Assembly (NCBI RefSeq): GCF_000154705.2
Contig: NZ_CM002917.1
Coordinates: 2,498,461 to 2,562,460 of the forward strand
Origin: Hoeflea phototrophica DFL-43
Lineage (GTDB): Bacteria; Pseudomonadota; Alphaproteobacteria; Rhizobiales; Rhizobiaceae
DNA length: 64,000 nucleotides
Reading direction: 5' to 3'
Part shown: positions 36,906 through 47,508 of the stretch, piece after piece
How positions within the stretch are numbered: position 1 is the stretch's first letter
Layout: the number at the start of each line of letters is the position of its first letter
Notes under the pieces: model-generated
What the model was told of the DNA's origin: nothing
Databases searched by the model: none
The model's input: the letters and a program-made list of their open reading frames with translations, nothing else
Position numbers and translations under genes: made by a program

Positions 36906-38249
36906 CTAGTGGGCTTGCGCGAGGCGGTTGATGGCCTCATCGATTGAAAGCGTTTCGCGTTCGCCCGTTGCCCGCACCTTGATTTCGACATTGCCGTCGG
37001 CGACCGCGCGCGGGCCGGCAATGACCTGGATCGGCAATCCAATCAGATCCGCCTTTGCGAACTTCGCACCTGCGCGTTCATCGGTGTCATCATAGAGCAG
37101 TTCAATCCCGGCATTCTCGAGCGCGGTCTCGATGCGTTCACAGGCCGCATCACAAGCCGCATCGCCGGGTTTCATGTTGATCAAGCCGACATCGAACGGC
37201 GCCACGCCCTTGGGCCAGATGATGCCATTTTCATCATGCGACGCCTCGATGATCGCACCGAGCAGGCGCGAGGGGCCGATGCCGTAGGAGCCCATCGAAA
37301 CATAATGCTGCTTGCCGTCCGGCCCCTGAACGAAAGCATTCATCGGTTCGGAATATTTGGTGCCGAAATGAAAGATGTGGCCAACCTCGATGCCGCGGGC
37401 GGAGACGCGGGCATCCTCGCCAAGCCCGTCCCAGGCCTCGCGCGCCCACTCTTCCTTGTCCATGATCTCATCGGTGGCAGCGAAAGGCGTCGTCCACTGC
37501 TCGACCACCGCGGCAACGGCGGCCGCGTCGTCATAGTTCATGTCGACGGGCGGCACGGCAAAGCCATCAAAGTCGCGGTGGCAAAACACCTGGCTCTCAC
37601 CCGTTTCGGCGAGCACGATGAACTCATGGCTCAGACTGCCGCCAATCGGTCCGGTGTCGGCGCGCATCGGGATCGACTTGAGCCCGCAGCGCTCGAAGGT
37701 GCGCAGATAGGACACAAACATCCGGTTGTAGGCAGCCTTGGAGGCCTCGTAGTCGAGATCGAAGGAATAGGCATCCTTCATCAGGAATTCGCGCCCGCGC
37801 ATGACGCCAAAGCGCGGCCTGCGCTCATCGCGAAACTTCCACTGGATATGATAGAGATTGAGCGGCAGATCCTTGTAGGATTTGACGTAGGAACGGAAGA
37901 TGTCCGTCACCATTTCCTCATTGGTCGGCCCGAAGAGCATCTCGCGATCATTGCGGTCATTGATACGCAGCATTTCCTGACCGTAATCGTCATAACGGCC
38001 GCTTTCCCGCCACAGGTCGGCAGGCTGAATGGTGGGCATCAGGATCTCGATGGCACCTGCCCGGTTCTGCTCTTCACGGACGATGTTGCAGACCTTGTCG
38101 AGCACCCGCTTGCCCAGCGGCAGCCAGGAGTAGATGCCCGCCGATTGCTGCTTGATCATTCCCGCACGCGCCATCAGGCGGTGGGAGACGATTTCGGCAT
38201 CCTTGGGGTTTTCCTTGAGGATGGGGAGAAAGTACTTCGACAGACGCAT
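36906..38249 (-). CDS. proS: Prolyl-tRNA synthetase
   Basis: This class II aminoacyl-tRNA synthetase charges tRNA-Pro in the cytoplasm. The product is about 447 residues, the short alphaproteobacterial type that lacks the internal YbaK-like editing insert. Visible class II motifs include [16 protein letters not shown], motif 2 in [25 protein letters not shown] split around the invariant Arg, and motif 3 in [14 protein letters not shown]. The C-terminal anticodon-binding domain begins near [11 protein letters not shown]. It is the first gene of the proS-lolC-lolD block; a long intergenic region lies upstream. Confidence 0.97.
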   Translation of the reverse strand: MRLSKYFLPILKENPKDAEIVSHRLMARAGMIKQQSAGIYSWLPLGKRVLDKVCNIVREEQNRAGAIEILMPTIQPADLWRESGRYDDYGQEMLRINDRNDREMLFGPTNEEMVTDIFRSYVKSYKDLPLNLYHIQWKFRDERRPRFGVMRGREFLMKDAYSFDLDYEASKAAYNRMFVSYLRTFERCGLKSIPMRADTGPIGGSLSHEFIVLAETGESQVFCHRDFDGFAVPPVDMNYDDAAAVAAVVEQWTTPFAATDEIMDKEEWAREAWDGLGEDARVSARGIEVGHIFHFGTKYSEPMNAFVQGPDGKQHYVSMGSYGIGPSRLLGAIIEASHDENGIIWPKGVAPFDVGLINMKPGDAACDAACERIETALENAGIELLYDDTDERAGAKFAKADLIGLPIQVIAGPRAVADGNVEIKVRATGERETLSIDEAINRLAQAH

Positions 38250-38635
38250 GGGGAAATCCGGTTTGGCTTCCAGCCTTGACGGCTGATTCAGGCAAAATGA
38301 GGGTTGGCTTGGATGCGGTTCTATCCGCTTCGCAGGTCAATGGAAAGCCGTCTTGATCGCGACAGCGTTGCACATTCAGCATGATGAACCAGGGCTGCTC
38401 TGGTGCACTGATTTCAAGCAAAGTCGTTCTCGTACAAACGGACCGGGTTGAACACGGCATGCTTCGTTGCGCCATGCTTCCGGTCAGAACAGCCAGACAT
38501 GTTGCGCCACTTCGAAAGGAAGCATGCCGCGTCAGCGCCGTTACGCCGCCATACTGTCAGTCATTCAGGAAATTCATTGCCTTTGAAGTGTCACAAAACA
38601 GGTGACAAGCCGGAATCTTTACGCTAAATACAGCT
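38250..38635. other. Intergenic region upstream of proS
   Basis: No supported gene was seen. The region should contain the proS promoter on the minus strand and a possible promoter for the small RNA on the plus strand: GTGACA at 38602-38607 with CTAAAT or TAAATA near 38624-38630. Short frames inside are compositionally unlike the neighbouring genes and have no family features. Confidence 0.4.
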
Positions 38636-38790
38636 CACTAAAGAGGCACATCTTACGGGAAAGTGCCCAATTCGCGGTCAAAGTCTTGGGAGGATAGGAT
38701 CTCAGGCGCGCTTTGTTCGCAGCCCCCGGGCAACCGGGAAACAGATCACGCGACACCTGAACAACAAGGCTTTCAGCCTTGTTTTTTTTT
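38636..38790 (+). ncRNA. Candidate structured small RNA with intrinsic terminator
   Basis: About 155 bases show three structured parts in a gene-free interval. Hairpin 1 pairs GGCAC (38645-38649) with GTGCC (38663-38667). A long arm is closed by GATCT (38698-38702) and AGATC (38743-38747) and contains an inner hairpin, CCCGG-GCAA-CCGGG. The last is a strong terminator hairpin with nine T. A weak promoter-like GTGACA and a TAAATA box lie just upstream. It is read on the plus strand, opposite to proS and the DUF1467 gene. I could not assign a family; a 6S RNA would be one long hairpin, which this is not. Confidence 0.5.
38763..38790 (+). terminator. Strong rho-independent terminator
   Basis: AACAAGGC-TTTCA-GCCTTGTT forms a perfect 8-bp stem with a 5-base loop, followed by an uninterrupted T-run to 38790. 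It ends no coding gene on the plus strand, which is the main reason to propose a small RNA before it. Confidence 0.85.
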
Positions 38791-39027
38791 GCCCTTGCGC
38801 CGCTCAATTTGTGGGCACCTGCAACGGGTTGCAACTCACCTGAACCGCCAAACGCCAGCCATTGGCAGCCCGCAAGCTCAGCATCTCTCATCCAAGAATG
38901 ATTTTGAGATAGCAACACCGGCGCTCTCGAGCACGGACGGGAATCGCCGAGCTGTCAAAAAAGCGGCCGCGAACCCGGCCTGAGCAAACCGCCTGCCAAA
39001 CCGTCGGGGCTTAAGAACGGAGCCGGT

Positions 39028-39309
39028 TCAGTTTCCAGAAGGTTTGAAGTCAGGCGACATCGCGATCAAATCATCAAGCGTGAAGCCGCCGACGACCGTA
39101 ACCAGCACATAGACTCCAAACACGATCGCTGAGATCAGCGTGGTCCGCCAGAAGATCGGCGCAAAGCGAAAATTCGCCGGCGCGCTGTGCGTGGTGCCGA
39201 GAATCACCTCGCCTTCATCGGCCTGACTGCGCGCCCAGAACGGAAGCACCGTGAAAAGCACCACCCACCAGATGATGAAGTAAATCGCAAAAGCGGTTCC
39301 AATACCCAT
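39028..39309 (-). CDS. DUF1467 family membrane protein
   Basis: The 93-residue protein has two membrane helices: residues about 5-27 (AIYFIIWWVVLFTVLPFWA) and about 55-75 (TLISAIVFGVYVLVTVVGGF). The intervening loop contains EVILGTTHSAPANFRFAP, the conserved DUF1467 region. Function is unknown. In Rhizobiales this gene typically follows rnj and mce as here; it starts 11 bases after mce, so it shares that transcript. Confidence 0.9.
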   Translation of the reverse strand: MGIGTAFAIYFIIWWVVLFTVLPFWARSQADEGEVILGTTHSAPANFRFAPIFWRTTLISAIVFGVYVLVTVVGGFTLDDLIAMSPDFKPSGN

Positions 39310-39320
39310 GATGTCTGACC

Positions 39321-39725
39321 TCAGACCTGCTCGAGTTCAATCAACGTGCCGTTGAAGTCCTTCGGATGAAGGAACAGCACGGGCTTGTCATGCGCACCTG
39401 TTTTTGGTTCCCCGTCACCGAGCACCCGGGCGCCTTGAGCCTTGAGGTGATCACGTGCCGCGAGGATATCCTCGACCTCGTAGCAGACATGATGCATCCC
39501 GCCCGAGGGGTTCTTGGCCAGAAACGCGCCAATCGGAGAATCGTCGCCCAAAGGCTCCAGCAACTCGATCTTGGTGTTGGGCAGCTTGATGAACACCACC
39601 GTCACGCCATGCTCCGGCAGCGCCTGAGGTTCAGTCACCTCAGCCCCCAGCATGGTCTCATACTGTTGGCGCGCCGCCGCCAGATCCGGCACCGCAATTG
39701 CAACATGGTTCAAACGTCCAAGCAT
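39321..39725 (-). CDS. mce: Methylmalonyl-CoA epimerase
   Basis: This vicinal-oxygen-chelate enzyme interconverts (S)- and (R)-methylmalonyl-CoA in propionate breakdown. The product is 134 residues, the usual size. LNHVAIAVPDLAAA opens the first beta-alpha-beta-beta-beta unit (metal-binding His), GGMHHVCYEVEDI supplies the second His, and FLHPKDFNGTLIELEQ contains the terminal metal-binding Glu. A longer frame would overlap rnj; the ATG at 39725 matches the family start MLGRLNHVAIAV. It follows rnj by 26 bases. Confidence 0.95.
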   Translation of the reverse strand: MLGRLNHVAIAVPDLAAARQQYETMLGAEVTEPQALPEHGVTVVFIKLPNTKIELLEPLGDDSPIGAFLAKNPSGGMHHVCYEVEDILAARDHLKAQGARVLGDGEPKTGAHDKPVLFLHPKDFNGTLIELEQV

Positions 39726-39751
39726 GGCTGCCTGCCTCTCGCACGAGATTG

Positions 39752-41419
39752 TCAGACCCGGGTGACGAAAACCGTCACCACCGGCTTCTTGCCCCATACC
39801 TCGTTTGCCGCGGCGCGAACAGAGCGGCGAATTGCCTCGCGTACATTGTCGATGTCCTTGCGGCGGCCACGCGGAATGCTTTCGACCGCACCGAGCACGG
39901 AATCATAGAGAATGTCCTCCATGTCATCGCCTTCCACATCAAAGGCAGGCAAGCCCATGGCAGAGACCACCGGGTCGCGCTGAAATTCGAAACGCTGGTC
40001 GAGCACCACATTGACGGCGACATGGCCGGCAAAGGAGAGCTTGCGCCGCTCTGAGATCCCCATCTCGTCATAATCGCCGATCAGGTGACCATCCTTGTAG
40101 ACCCGGCCATGCGGCGCCTCGCCGATGACATCGGGTACTCCGGGCGCGAGTCTGAGGATCGATCCATTTCGAACCCTTGGAGTTATGGCGATACCCGACG
40201 CCTGAGCCAGCTCGGCCTGTGCGGTCAGATGGGCAGCCTCGCCATGCACCGGAACCAGGATCTGTGGCTTGACCCACTCATACATCTGCACCAATTCGTT
40301 GCGGCGCGGGTGGCCCGACACATGCACAAGGGCGTCGGTGTCGGAGACAATCTTCAGGCCGCGGTCGATCAGTGCATTCTTGATTTCGAGAATGCCCTTT
40401 TCATTGCCCGGAATGGTGCGCGAGGAAAACACCACCGTATCACCCGAGGCGAGTGCGACATGCCGCATCTCGTCACGCGAAAGTTTGGCCAGCGCCGCAC
40501 GCGGCTCGCCCTGGCTGCCGGTGAGGATCACCACCACCTTGTTGCGCGGAATGAAGCCGTATTCGTCTTCCTCGAGGAATCCGGGCAATCCCTCCATCAT
40601 GCCGAGCTCTGTGGCGACATTGACCACCCGCTTGATCGAGCTGCCCATCAACAAGACTTCACGGCCAGCATCGCGTGCAGCTTCGGCAATCGAGCGGATG
40701 CGGCCGACATTGGACGAAAACGTCGTGATCGCGACCCGGCCCTCGGCCTGTTCGATGACGTCGCGGAGCCCGGCGCTCACCTCATGCTCGGATGGCGAAA
40801 TGCCGTCGCGCATCGCATTGGTGGAATCGCACATCATGGCGAGGATTCCCTCCTCGCCAAGTTGCCGGAACCTGTTCTCATCGGTCAGCGGCCCAAGCGA
40901 CGGTGTGGTGTCGATTTTCCAGTCGCCGGTGTGAATGAGCTTGCCCAGCGGCGTCCCGATTGCCAGCGAGAACGGCTCGGGAATGGAGTGGTTGACGGCG
41001 ACCGGCTCGATCTCGAACGGACCGACCGTGAAGCGCTCTCCCGCCTTGAACAGCGTCACCGGCACTTCCGCGCGGGTGCGCTCATAGGCCCGCTTGGCTT
41101 CCAGCATGCCCGCGGTAAAGGCCGAGGCATAGACCGGAACCTTGAGCTGCGGCCAGATCTGCGCAAGCCCGCCATAATGGTCTTCATGGGCATGGGTGAT
41201 GATGATCGCCTTGAGCCGGCCACCCAGCTTTTTCACGAAATCAATGTCCGGCAAGACAAGATCGACGCCGGGCAGTTCAGGCCCGGGGAAGGTCACGCCA
41301 CAGTCCACCATGATCCAGTCCCGGTCTTTCGGGGTGCCATAGCCGTAGAGTGCCAGGTTCATTCCGATTTCGCCGACACCGCCCAGCGGTATGAATACGA
41401 GATCATTGTCTTTGGTCAT
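39752..41419 (-). CDS. rnj: Ribonuclease J
   Basis: RNase J is a metallo-beta-lactamase-fold nuclease with 5'-exonuclease and endonuclease activity in rRNA maturation and mRNA decay. The product is 555 residues. The zinc motif HAHEDH is near residues 76-81. Later motifs are HTGDWKID, the beta-CASP residues CDSTNA, SSNVGRI, GSQGEPRAAL and VHVSGHPRRNEL. The C-terminal domain has DNVREAIRRSVR. AGGA precedes the ATG at 41419. It starts three bases after the birA stop and is read with nuoN-birA upstream and mce downstream. Confidence 0.96.
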   Translation of the reverse strand: MTKDNDLVFIPLGGVGEIGMNLALYGYGTPKDRDWIMVDCGVTFPGPELPGVDLVLPDIDFVKKLGGRLKAIIITHAHEDHYGGLAQIWPQLKVPVYASAFTAGMLEAKRAYERTRAEVPVTLFKAGERFTVGPFEIEPVAVNHSIPEPFSLAIGTPLGKLIHTGDWKIDTTPSLGPLTDENRFRQLGEEGILAMMCDSTNAMRDGISPSEHEVSAGLRDVIEQAEGRVAITTFSSNVGRIRSIAEAARDAGREVLLMGSSIKRVVNVATELGMMEGLPGFLEEDEYGFIPRNKVVVILTGSQGEPRAALAKLSRDEMRHVALASGDTVVFSSRTIPGNEKGILEIKNALIDRGLKIVSDTDALVHVSGHPRRNELVQMYEWVKPQILVPVHGEAAHLTAQAELAQASGIAITPRVRNGSILRLAPGVPDVIGEAPHGRVYKDGHLIGDYDEMGISERRKLSFAGHVAVNVVLDQRFEFQRDPVVSAMGLPAFDVEGDDMEDILYDSVLGAVESIPRGRRKDIDNVREAIRRSVRAAANEVWGKKPVVTVFVTRV

Positions 41420-41422
41420 CAA

Positions 41423-42187
41423 CTATCCTGTCTGATCATTTTTCGCGGACGCGAAAAACACATCGCCCGAGGCGATCAATTGTCTTGTTCCGTCATCGGC
41501 TGCAAGCATCAGCCTGCCTTCGCCATCAATTCCCTCAAACAGACCATGGATTTGCTGGTCTGGCAAATTAACCGTGACCGGATTTCCGATCCCGTCAGCC
41601 CGGTCGATCCAGGCCTGGCGGATGCTGCCCAGGCCCCTGCCCTGGTCCCACTGTGCAAGCCTTGCATCCATGGAGACCACCAATTTGGCGAACAGATCCT
41701 GCGGCGTAACGGCGCTTCCATGCTCGCGCAGGCAGGTGGCCTTGTAGAGACCGGCGTCGGGCCGGTGGGCGATGTTGAGGCCGCACCCAATCACCACCGC
41801 CATGCGGCCATCAGGCAATGTCTCGGACTCAATCAGGATGCCTGCGGTCTTGCCGCCTGAGATCAGAAGATCATTGGGCCACTTGATTCTGAAATTGGCC
41901 TGATCCCCCGGCAGCACCGCCGCCACCGCATCATAGACCGCAACAGTCACCGCCAGCGGCAGGCTCGCCATCGCCGCCCAGGGCGCTGGGTCGATCAAAA
42001 GCAGCGACGCATAAAGATTGCCAAGTTCCGACACCCAGGGCCGTCCACGCCGGCCACGCCCGCCGGTCTGCCGGTTTGCAGTGACCCAAAGCCCACCCGG
42101 ATCCCCGGCCCGTGCGCGCTCCATGCACTCGATGCTGGTAGATGCGACATCTCCCAGTTCGATGTGCCGGAAACCGTTCACGTTCAT
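41423..42187 (-). CDS. birA: Biotin-[acetyl-CoA-carboxylase] ligase
   Basis: BirA attaches biotin to the carrier protein of biotin-dependent carboxylases. The product is 254 residues. The biotinyl-AMP binding motif GRGRRGRPWVS is near residues 43-53, followed by KWPNDLLISGGKTAGILIE, GCGLNIAHRP and a short C-terminal SH3-like domain (NPVTVNLPDQQIHGLFEGI). There is no N-terminal DNA-binding domain, so this is the monofunctional ligase, not the E. coli type repressor. It is 18 bases downstream of nuoN, at the end of the complex I cluster, as is usual in rhizobia. Confidence 0.94.
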   Translation of the reverse strand: MNVNGFRHIELGDVASTSIECMERARAGDPGGLWVTANRQTGGRGRRGRPWVSELGNLYASLLLIDPAPWAAMASLPLAVTVAVYDAVAAVLPGDQANFRIKWPNDLLISGGKTAGILIESETLPDGRMAVVIGCGLNIAHRPDAGLYKATCLREHGSAVTPQDLFAKLVVSMDARLAQWDQGRGLGSIRQAWIDRADGIGNPVTVNLPDQQIHGLFEGIDGEGRLMLAADDGTRQLIASGDVFFASAKNDQTG

Positions 42188-42205
42188 GCGCGACGCCGCG
42201 CCATG

Positions 42206-43648
42206 CTAGAAAAAGGTTTTCGCGGCGACGTCTGCAGCCAGTCCAAGCGGATTGGAAACCACCACATAAAACAGCACGAACAGACCGGACACACCGAAGA
42301 CCAGCTTCAACTCCCCGGCCACGGGCGCAAAATCACCGGTTGGCTGATCGAACCACATGATCTTGATGATCCGGAGATAGTAATAGGCACCAACAACCGA
42401 GGCCAGCACGCCGATGATCGCCAGCGCGTAGAGCTTGGCTTCGATGGCGGCGACAAAGACCACATATTTGCCGAAAAACCCGGCGAGCGGCGGAATGCCT
42501 GCCAGCGAGAACATCAAGATGGTCAGCATCAGCGCCATGAACGGATTGGTTGACGACAGGCCGGCCAGATCATCGATCTGCTCGACATTGCCCTCTTCCT
42601 TGCGCCGCATCGCGAGAATGCAGGCGAAGGTGCCGAGCGTCATCACCATGTAGATCAGCATGTAGAGGATCACGCCACGCACACCAGCCTGGCTTCCGGC
42701 TGCAAGACCGACAAGTGCAAAGCCCATATGCGCAATCGAGGAATAGGCCATCAGCCGCTTGATGTTCTTCTGCCCGATCGCCGCAAAGGCGCCCAGCAGC
42801 ATCGAGCCGATCGAGATGAACACCACGATCTGCTGCCAGTCGAGCGTAACCGGCTCGAAGGCCTCGATCACGATCCGCACAAGCACCGCCATGGCGGCGA
42901 TCTTCGGCGCGGCCGCGAAAAACGCGGTGACGGGCGTCGGCGCGCCTTCATAGACATCGGGCGTCCACATGTGGAACGGCACAGCGGAAATCTTGAAGGC
43001 GATACCGGCAAGCAGGAACACCAGACCGAAGACGAGGCCCAGTGAACGCTCCTCACCGGCAATCGCGGCAGCAATCTCGTCAAACCCGGTATGGCCGGTG
43101 TAGCCATAGACCAACGACGCGCCATAGAGCAGCATGCCCGAGGACAGCGCACCCAGGACAAAGTACTTCAGGCCCGCTTCCGTGGAGCGCGTGCTGTCGC
43201 GGTTGATCGCCGCAACCACATAGAGCGCCAGCGACTGCAGCTCGAGGCCCATATAGAGCGCGATCAGATCATTGGCCGAAATCATCAACAGCATGCCGAG
43301 CGTCGCAAGCACGATCAGCACGGGGAACTCGAACTTGTCGATCCGCTCCGCCTTGGCATGGCCAACGGTCATCACCATGGCGGTGATCGAACCGATCAGC
43401 GCCAGCACCTTCATGAAGCGGGCGAAAGGATCGGACAGGAACGCCCCGTTGTAGGCTTCACCGTCACCGATCACCAGCACCAGCACCAGGCCCGCGGCAA
43501 TCAGCAGCGCAACGGCCAGGCCATTGACCATGGTCACCGATTTTTCGCCGGAGAAAACCCCGACCATCAGCAGGAGCATCGCCCCGCCCGCAAGCATGAG
43601 CTCGGGCAGGGAAAGCTGGAGGCTTGAAAAGAGAATTTCTGGCGTCAT
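42206..43648 (-). CDS. nuoN: NADH-quinone oxidoreductase subunit N
   Basis: NuoN is one of the three antiporter-like proton-pumping subunits in the complex I membrane arm. The product is 480 residues with about fourteen membrane helices. Signature stretches are [19 protein letters not shown] (conserved Glu in helix 5), [19 protein letters not shown] with the broken-helix Lys/Pro region, and [18 protein letters not shown]. The last helix ends [12 protein letters not shown]. It is the last nuo gene, 21 bases after nuoM. Confidence 0.97.
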   Translation of the reverse strand: MTPEILFSSLQLSLPELMLAGGAMLLLMVGVFSGEKSVTMVNGLAVALLIAAGLVLVLVIGDGEAYNGAFLSDPFARFMKVLALIGSITAMVMTVGHAKAERIDKFEFPVLIVLATLGMLLMISANDLIALYMGLELQSLALYVVAAINRDSTRSTEAGLKYFVLGALSSGMLLYGASLVYGYTGHTGFDEIAAAIAGEERSLGLVFGLVFLLAGIAFKISAVPFHMWTPDVYEGAPTPVTAFFAAAPKIAAMAVLVRIVIEAFEPVTLDWQQIVVFISIGSMLLGAFAAIGQKNIKRLMAYSSIAHMGFALVGLAAGSQAGVRGVILYMLIYMVMTLGTFACILAMRRKEEGNVEQIDDLAGLSSTNPFMALMLTILMFSLAGIPPLAGFFGKYVVFVAAIEAKLYALAIIGVLASVVGAYYYLRIIKIMWFDQPTGDFAPVAGELKLVFGVSGLFVLFYVVVSNPLGLAADVAAKTFF

Positions 43649-43669
43649 GGTCCCGCAGTCTCCGTGGCT

Positions 43670-45181
43670 CTACTGGGTCGACAGCGCAAGATCGCGCGCC
43701 GCCTGCAGGGAAGCCGTGTAATTGTTGATCAGCGCGTCGACCGAAGCCGCCGTCACATCAAGGATCGGCGCCGGGTAGAAACCGAAGAAGATGACCAGCG
43801 CAACCAGTGGATAGATGATTGCCTTTTCCCGGCCCGACAGGTCGAGCATGGCTTTCAGGCTTTCCTTCTCCAGCGCCCCGAACACCACGCGACGGTAGAG
43901 CCACAGCGCGTAGGCCGCAGACAGGATCACCCCGGTCGCAGCGAAAAGCGCCACCCAGGTGTTGGCCTGAAACACCCCGATCAGCGTCATGAACTCACCG
44001 ACAAAGCCCGATGTGCCGGGAAGCCCGACATTGGCCATGGTGAAGATCATGAACACCACCGCATATTTCGGCATATTGTTGACGAGCCCGCCATAGGCAG
44101 AGATCTCGCGGGTGTGCATCCGGTCATAGACAACGCCGACGCAAAGGAACAAGGCGCCCGAGATCAGCCCGTGGCTGAGCATCTGGAAAATCGCCCCCTG
44201 CACGCCCAGTTGATTGGCGGCAAAGATACCCATCGTCACGAAGCCCATATGCGCCACCGAGGAGTAGGCAATCAGCTTCTTGATGTCTTCCTGCATCAGC
44301 GCCACCAGCGAGGTGTAGATGATCGCAACAACCGACAGCACGAAAATGAATGGCGCAAAGTCGGCGGACGCCAGCGGAAACATTGGCAGCGAGAACCTGA
44401 GGAACCCGTAGCCACCGAGCTTCAACAGAATGCCTGCCAGGATCACCGATCCGGCCGTCGGCGCTTCCACATGGGCATCGGGCAGCCAGGTGTGCACCGG
44501 CCACATCGGCATTTTCACCGCGAAGGAGGCAAAGAAGGCCAACCATAGCCAGGTTTGCATTTCGGCCGGGAAGTTGTGCGCAAGCAGGGCGCGGATATCG
44601 GTGGTGCCGGCATCCCAGAACATCGCCATGATCGCCAGCAGCATCAGCACCGAACCGGCAAGCGTGTAGAGGAAGAACTTGAAGCTCGCATAGACACGGC
44701 GCTTGCCGCCCCAGACACCGATAATGATGAACATCGGAATGAGGCCGGCCTCGAAGAAGATGTAGAACAGCACAATATCGAGCGCGCAGAACACGCCGAT
44801 CATCATGGTTTCAAGCACCAGGAACGCGATCATATATTCGCGCACACGGGTTTCCACAGAGTTCCAGCTTGCCAGGATGCACAGCGGCATCAGGAAAGTG
44901 GTCAGGATCACGAACAGCATCGAAATGCCATCCACGCCCATCGCGTAGGAGAAGCCCGAGCCGGCAAGCTCGATATTCTCCACCATCTGGAAGCCCGGAT
45001 CGGCATAATCGAAATTCGCCCAGATCAGCAGCGACATGATGAAGGTCGCTGTGGTGCCCAGCAACGCCACCTGACGAATGTTGCGGCGTCCGATCTCGGT
45101 GTCATCCTTGATCGGCAGCAAAAACAGCACGCAGATCAGAGGTATGAAGGTGACGACGGACAGAAGAGGCCAATCGGTCAT
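43670..45181 (-). CDS. nuoM: NADH-quinone oxidoreductase subunit M
   Basis: NuoM is an antiporter-like proton-pumping subunit of complex I. The product is 503 residues, about fourteen helices. The essential Glu is in [38 protein letters not shown] and [18 protein letters not shown] are the discontinuous-helix regions with the key Lys. The start codon overlaps the nuoL stop by four bases (positions 45178-45181), so translation is coupled. Confidence 0.97.
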   Translation of the reverse strand: MTDWPLLSVVTFIPLICVLFLLPIKDDTEIGRRNIRQVALLGTTATFIMSLLIWANFDYADPGFQMVENIELAGSGFSYAMGVDGISMLFVILTTFLMPLCILASWNSVETRVREYMIAFLVLETMMIGVFCALDIVLFYIFFEAGLIPMFIIIGVWGGKRRVYASFKFFLYTLAGSVLMLLAIMAMFWDAGTTDIRALLAHNFPAEMQTWLWLAFFASFAVKMPMWPVHTWLPDAHVEAPTAGSVILAGILLKLGGYGFLRFSLPMFPLASADFAPFIFVLSVVAIIYTSLVALMQEDIKKLIAYSSVAHMGFVTMGIFAANQLGVQGAIFQMLSHGLISGALFLCVGVVYDRMHTREISAYGGLVNNMPKYAVVFMIFTMANVGLPGTSGFVGEFMTLIGVFQANTWVALFAATGVILSAAYALWLYRRVVFGALEKESLKAMLDLSGREKAIIYPLVALVIFFGFYPAPILDVTAASVDALINNYTASLQAARDLALSTQ

Positions 45182-47166
45182 CTAAATGCACTCCCGAGCA
45201 TCATCCATGTGACTAGCGCTGCAATTCCGATCAGCATCACGAAGGCGTAGTGGTAGAGATATCCGGTCTGCAGTTTGACAACCCGGCCGGTGATGTCCTG
45301 AACCCGGGCGGCAATGCCATCGGGGCCATATCCGTCAATGACGCGGCCATCGCCCTGCTTCCACAGGAACCTTCCGAGCCATTTGGCGGGGCGGACAAAG
45401 ATGAAGTCGTAAAGCTCGTCGAAGTACCACTTGTTGAGCAGGAACTGGTAGAGGAGGCTGTGATCCTCGGCCAGCTGCTTGGGTGTTCCGGGCGAGCGGA
45501 TGTAGAAGTACCATGCGGTCACAAGCCCCAGAAGCATGGCGACGAACGGGCTCAGCTTCACCCACAACGCGACATGGTGGAACTCTTCCACGATCTTGTT
45601 GTCAGGCAACGTAAACAGCGCCGAGCCCCAGAATTCGGTATAGTGGTGACCGAAGAAATATTCCTTGAAGATCACGCCGGCGAACAAGGCGCCCACAGCC
45701 AACACAAACAGCGGCACCAGCATGACCGGTGGCGATTCATGGGCGTGATGCATCACGTCTGCAGAGGCCCGCGGCTTGCCATGGAAAGTCATGAAGATCA
45801 GCCGCCATGAATAGAAGCTGGTAAACAGCGCCGCGATCACCAGCAAGCCAAAGGCGAAGCCTGCAGCCGGGTTGTGCGCGACATAAGCCGATTCGATGAT
45901 TGCATCCTTGGAGAAGAACCCGGCAGTGCCGATCACGGTTCCCGGGATGCCGACACCGGTCAGTGCGATCGTGCCGATGATCATCATCCAGTAGGTGATC
46001 GGGATCTTCTTCCTCAGGCCACCCATCCGCCGCATGTCCTGTTCATCGGATACCGCGTGGATCACCGATCCGGCGCCAAGAAACAACAGTGCCTTGAAGA
46101 AGGCATGGGTGAAGAGATGGAACACGGCAGCGCCATAGGCGCCGATGCCAAGGGCCACGAACATGTAGCCGAGCTGCGAGCAGGTCGAATAGGCAATCAC
46201 CCGCTTGATGTCATTCTGCACCAGACCGACGGTCGCAGCGAAGAACGCCGTGATGGCGCCGGTGATCACCACCACGGTGAGCGCGTCGACGGAGAGTTCG
46301 AACAGCGGCGACATACGCGCCACGAGAAACACGCCGGCCGTCACCATGGTCGCGGCATGGATCAGCGCCGACACAGGTGTCGGGCCTTCCATGGCGTCAG
46401 GCAGCCAGGTGTGGAGCAGGAACTGCGCCGACTTGCCCATAGCACCCATGAACAGAAGCAGGCAGACCGCGGTCAGCGCATGCGCCTTGTCGAGATGCAT
46501 GCCGAACAGCGTGATGACCGCCTCACCCGGCTCTGCACCCTCAACAGGAATGAAATCCGCCGCACCGGCGAAAATCGCGTCATAGGAGATCGAGCCGAAC
46601 AGCATGAACACGCCGAACATTCCGAGCAGGAAGCCGAAGTCACCCACACGGTTGACGATGAAGGCCTTCATCGCGGCGGCATTGGCGGATGGTTTCTTGT
46701 ACCAGAAACCGATCAGCAGATAGGAGGCGACACCAACGCCTTCCCAGCCGAAGAACATCTGCAGCAGGTTGTCCGACGTCACCAGCATCAGCATGGCGAA
46801 GGTGAACAGTGACAGATAGGCAAAGAACCGCGGCCGGTGCGGGTCGTGATGCATGTAGCCGATCGAATAGAGATGGACCAGCGAGGACACCGTGTTGACC
46901 ACCACCAGCATGACCGCTGTCAGCGTGTCGATCCTGAGCGCCCAGTCAACGCTGAACGAGCCGGAATCGATCCACCGCATCACCGGCACCCGGATCATTT
47001 CGGTTTCACCCATGGCGACCGTGAAGAACGCCACCCAGGAGAGAACGGCCGCGACGATGAGGAACAACGTCGTGACATATTCGGACGCCTTGGCGCCGAT
47101 GGCACGTCCGCCGAAACCCGCGATAAGCGCGCCGATCAGTGGCAGGAAGACGATAGCTTGGTACAT
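45178..47166 (-). CDS. nuoL: NADH-quinone oxidoreductase subunit L
   Basis: NuoL is the distal, largest antiporter-like subunit with the long lateral helix. The product is 662 residues, about sixteen helices. [19 protein letters not shown] carries the conserved Glu, [20 protein letters not shown] the discontinuous helix, and [19 protein letters not shown] the key Lys. The C-terminal part ends in the lateral helix and an anchoring helix ([20 protein letters not shown]). It is seven bases after nuoK and overlaps nuoM. Confidence 0.97.
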   Translation of the reverse strand: MYQAIVFLPLIGALIAGFGGRAIGAKASEYVTTLFLIVAAVLSWVAFFTVAMGETEMIRVPVMRWIDSGSFSVDWALRIDTLTAVMLVVVNTVSSLVHLYSIGYMHHDPHRPRFFAYLSLFTFAMLMLVTSDNLLQMFFGWEGVGVASYLLIGFWYKKPSANAAAMKAFIVNRVGDFGFLLGMFGVFMLFGSISYDAIFAGAADFIPVEGAEPGEAVITLFGMHLDKAHALTAVCLLLFMGAMGKSAQFLLHTWLPDAMEGPTPVSALIHAATMVTAGVFLVARMSPLFELSVDALTVVVITGAITAFFAATVGLVQNDIKRVIAYSTCSQLGYMFVALGIGAYGAAVFHLFTHAFFKALLFLGAGSVIHAVSDEQDMRRMGGLRKKIPITYWMMIIGTIALTGVGIPGTVIGTAGFFSKDAIIESAYVAHNPAAGFAFGLLVIAALFTSFYSWRLIFMTFHGKPRASADVMHHAHESPPVMLVPLFVLAVGALFAGVIFKEYFFGHHYTEFWGSALFTLPDNKIVEEFHHVALWVKLSPFVAMLLGLVTAWYFYIRSPGTPKQLAEDHSLLYQFLLNKWYFDELYDFIFVRPAKWLGRFLWKQGDGRVIDGYGPDGIAARVQDITGRVVKLQTGYLYHYAFVMLIGIAALVTWMMLGSAFR

Positions 47167-47173
47167 GGCTCTC

Positions 47174-47482
47174 TCAGCCCTTCATCATGTTGACGTCTTC
47201 CACGGCGATGGAGCCGCGGTTTCGGTAGAAGACGACGAGAATGGCCAACCCGATTGCCGCTTCCGCAGCAGCAACCGTCAGGATCAACAGCGCGAACACC
47301 TGGCCGACGATGTCATTGAGATGCATCGAGAAGGCCACCATGTTCAGATTGACCGCCAGCAGGATCAGTTCGACCGACATCAGGATCACGATCACGTTCT
47401 TGCGGTTCAGGAAGATCCCGAAAATGCCGAGCGTGAAGAGGATCGCGCTGACCGTCAGGTAATGGGAGAGTCCGATTTCCAT
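47174..47482 (-). CDS. nuoK: NADH-quinone oxidoreductase subunit K
   Basis: NuoK is a small three-helix subunit of the membrane arm. The product is 102 residues, the exact usual length. The two membrane-embedded glutamates used in proton transfer are visible in [15 protein letters not shown] and [23 protein letters not shown] is the loop after helix 1. It is the MrpC-like subunit and lies between nuoJ (26-base gap) and nuoL. Confidence 0.97.
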   Translation of the reverse strand: MEIGLSHYLTVSAILFTLGIFGIFLNRKNVIVILMSVELILLAVNLNMVAFSMHLNDIVGQVFALLILTVAAAEAAIGLAILVVFYRNRGSIAVEDVNMMKG

Positions 47483-47508
47483 TCAATTGTTCCTTCACGT
47501 CGCCGCGT

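Noticed and set aside
38636..38790. 6S RNA
   Set aside because: The candidate folds as separate hairpins with its own terminator rather than one long hairpin with a central bubble.
40085..41860. A 591-codon plus-strand frame across rnj and birA
   Set aside because: Antisense shadow of two well-supported genes; no ribosome-binding site or family signature.
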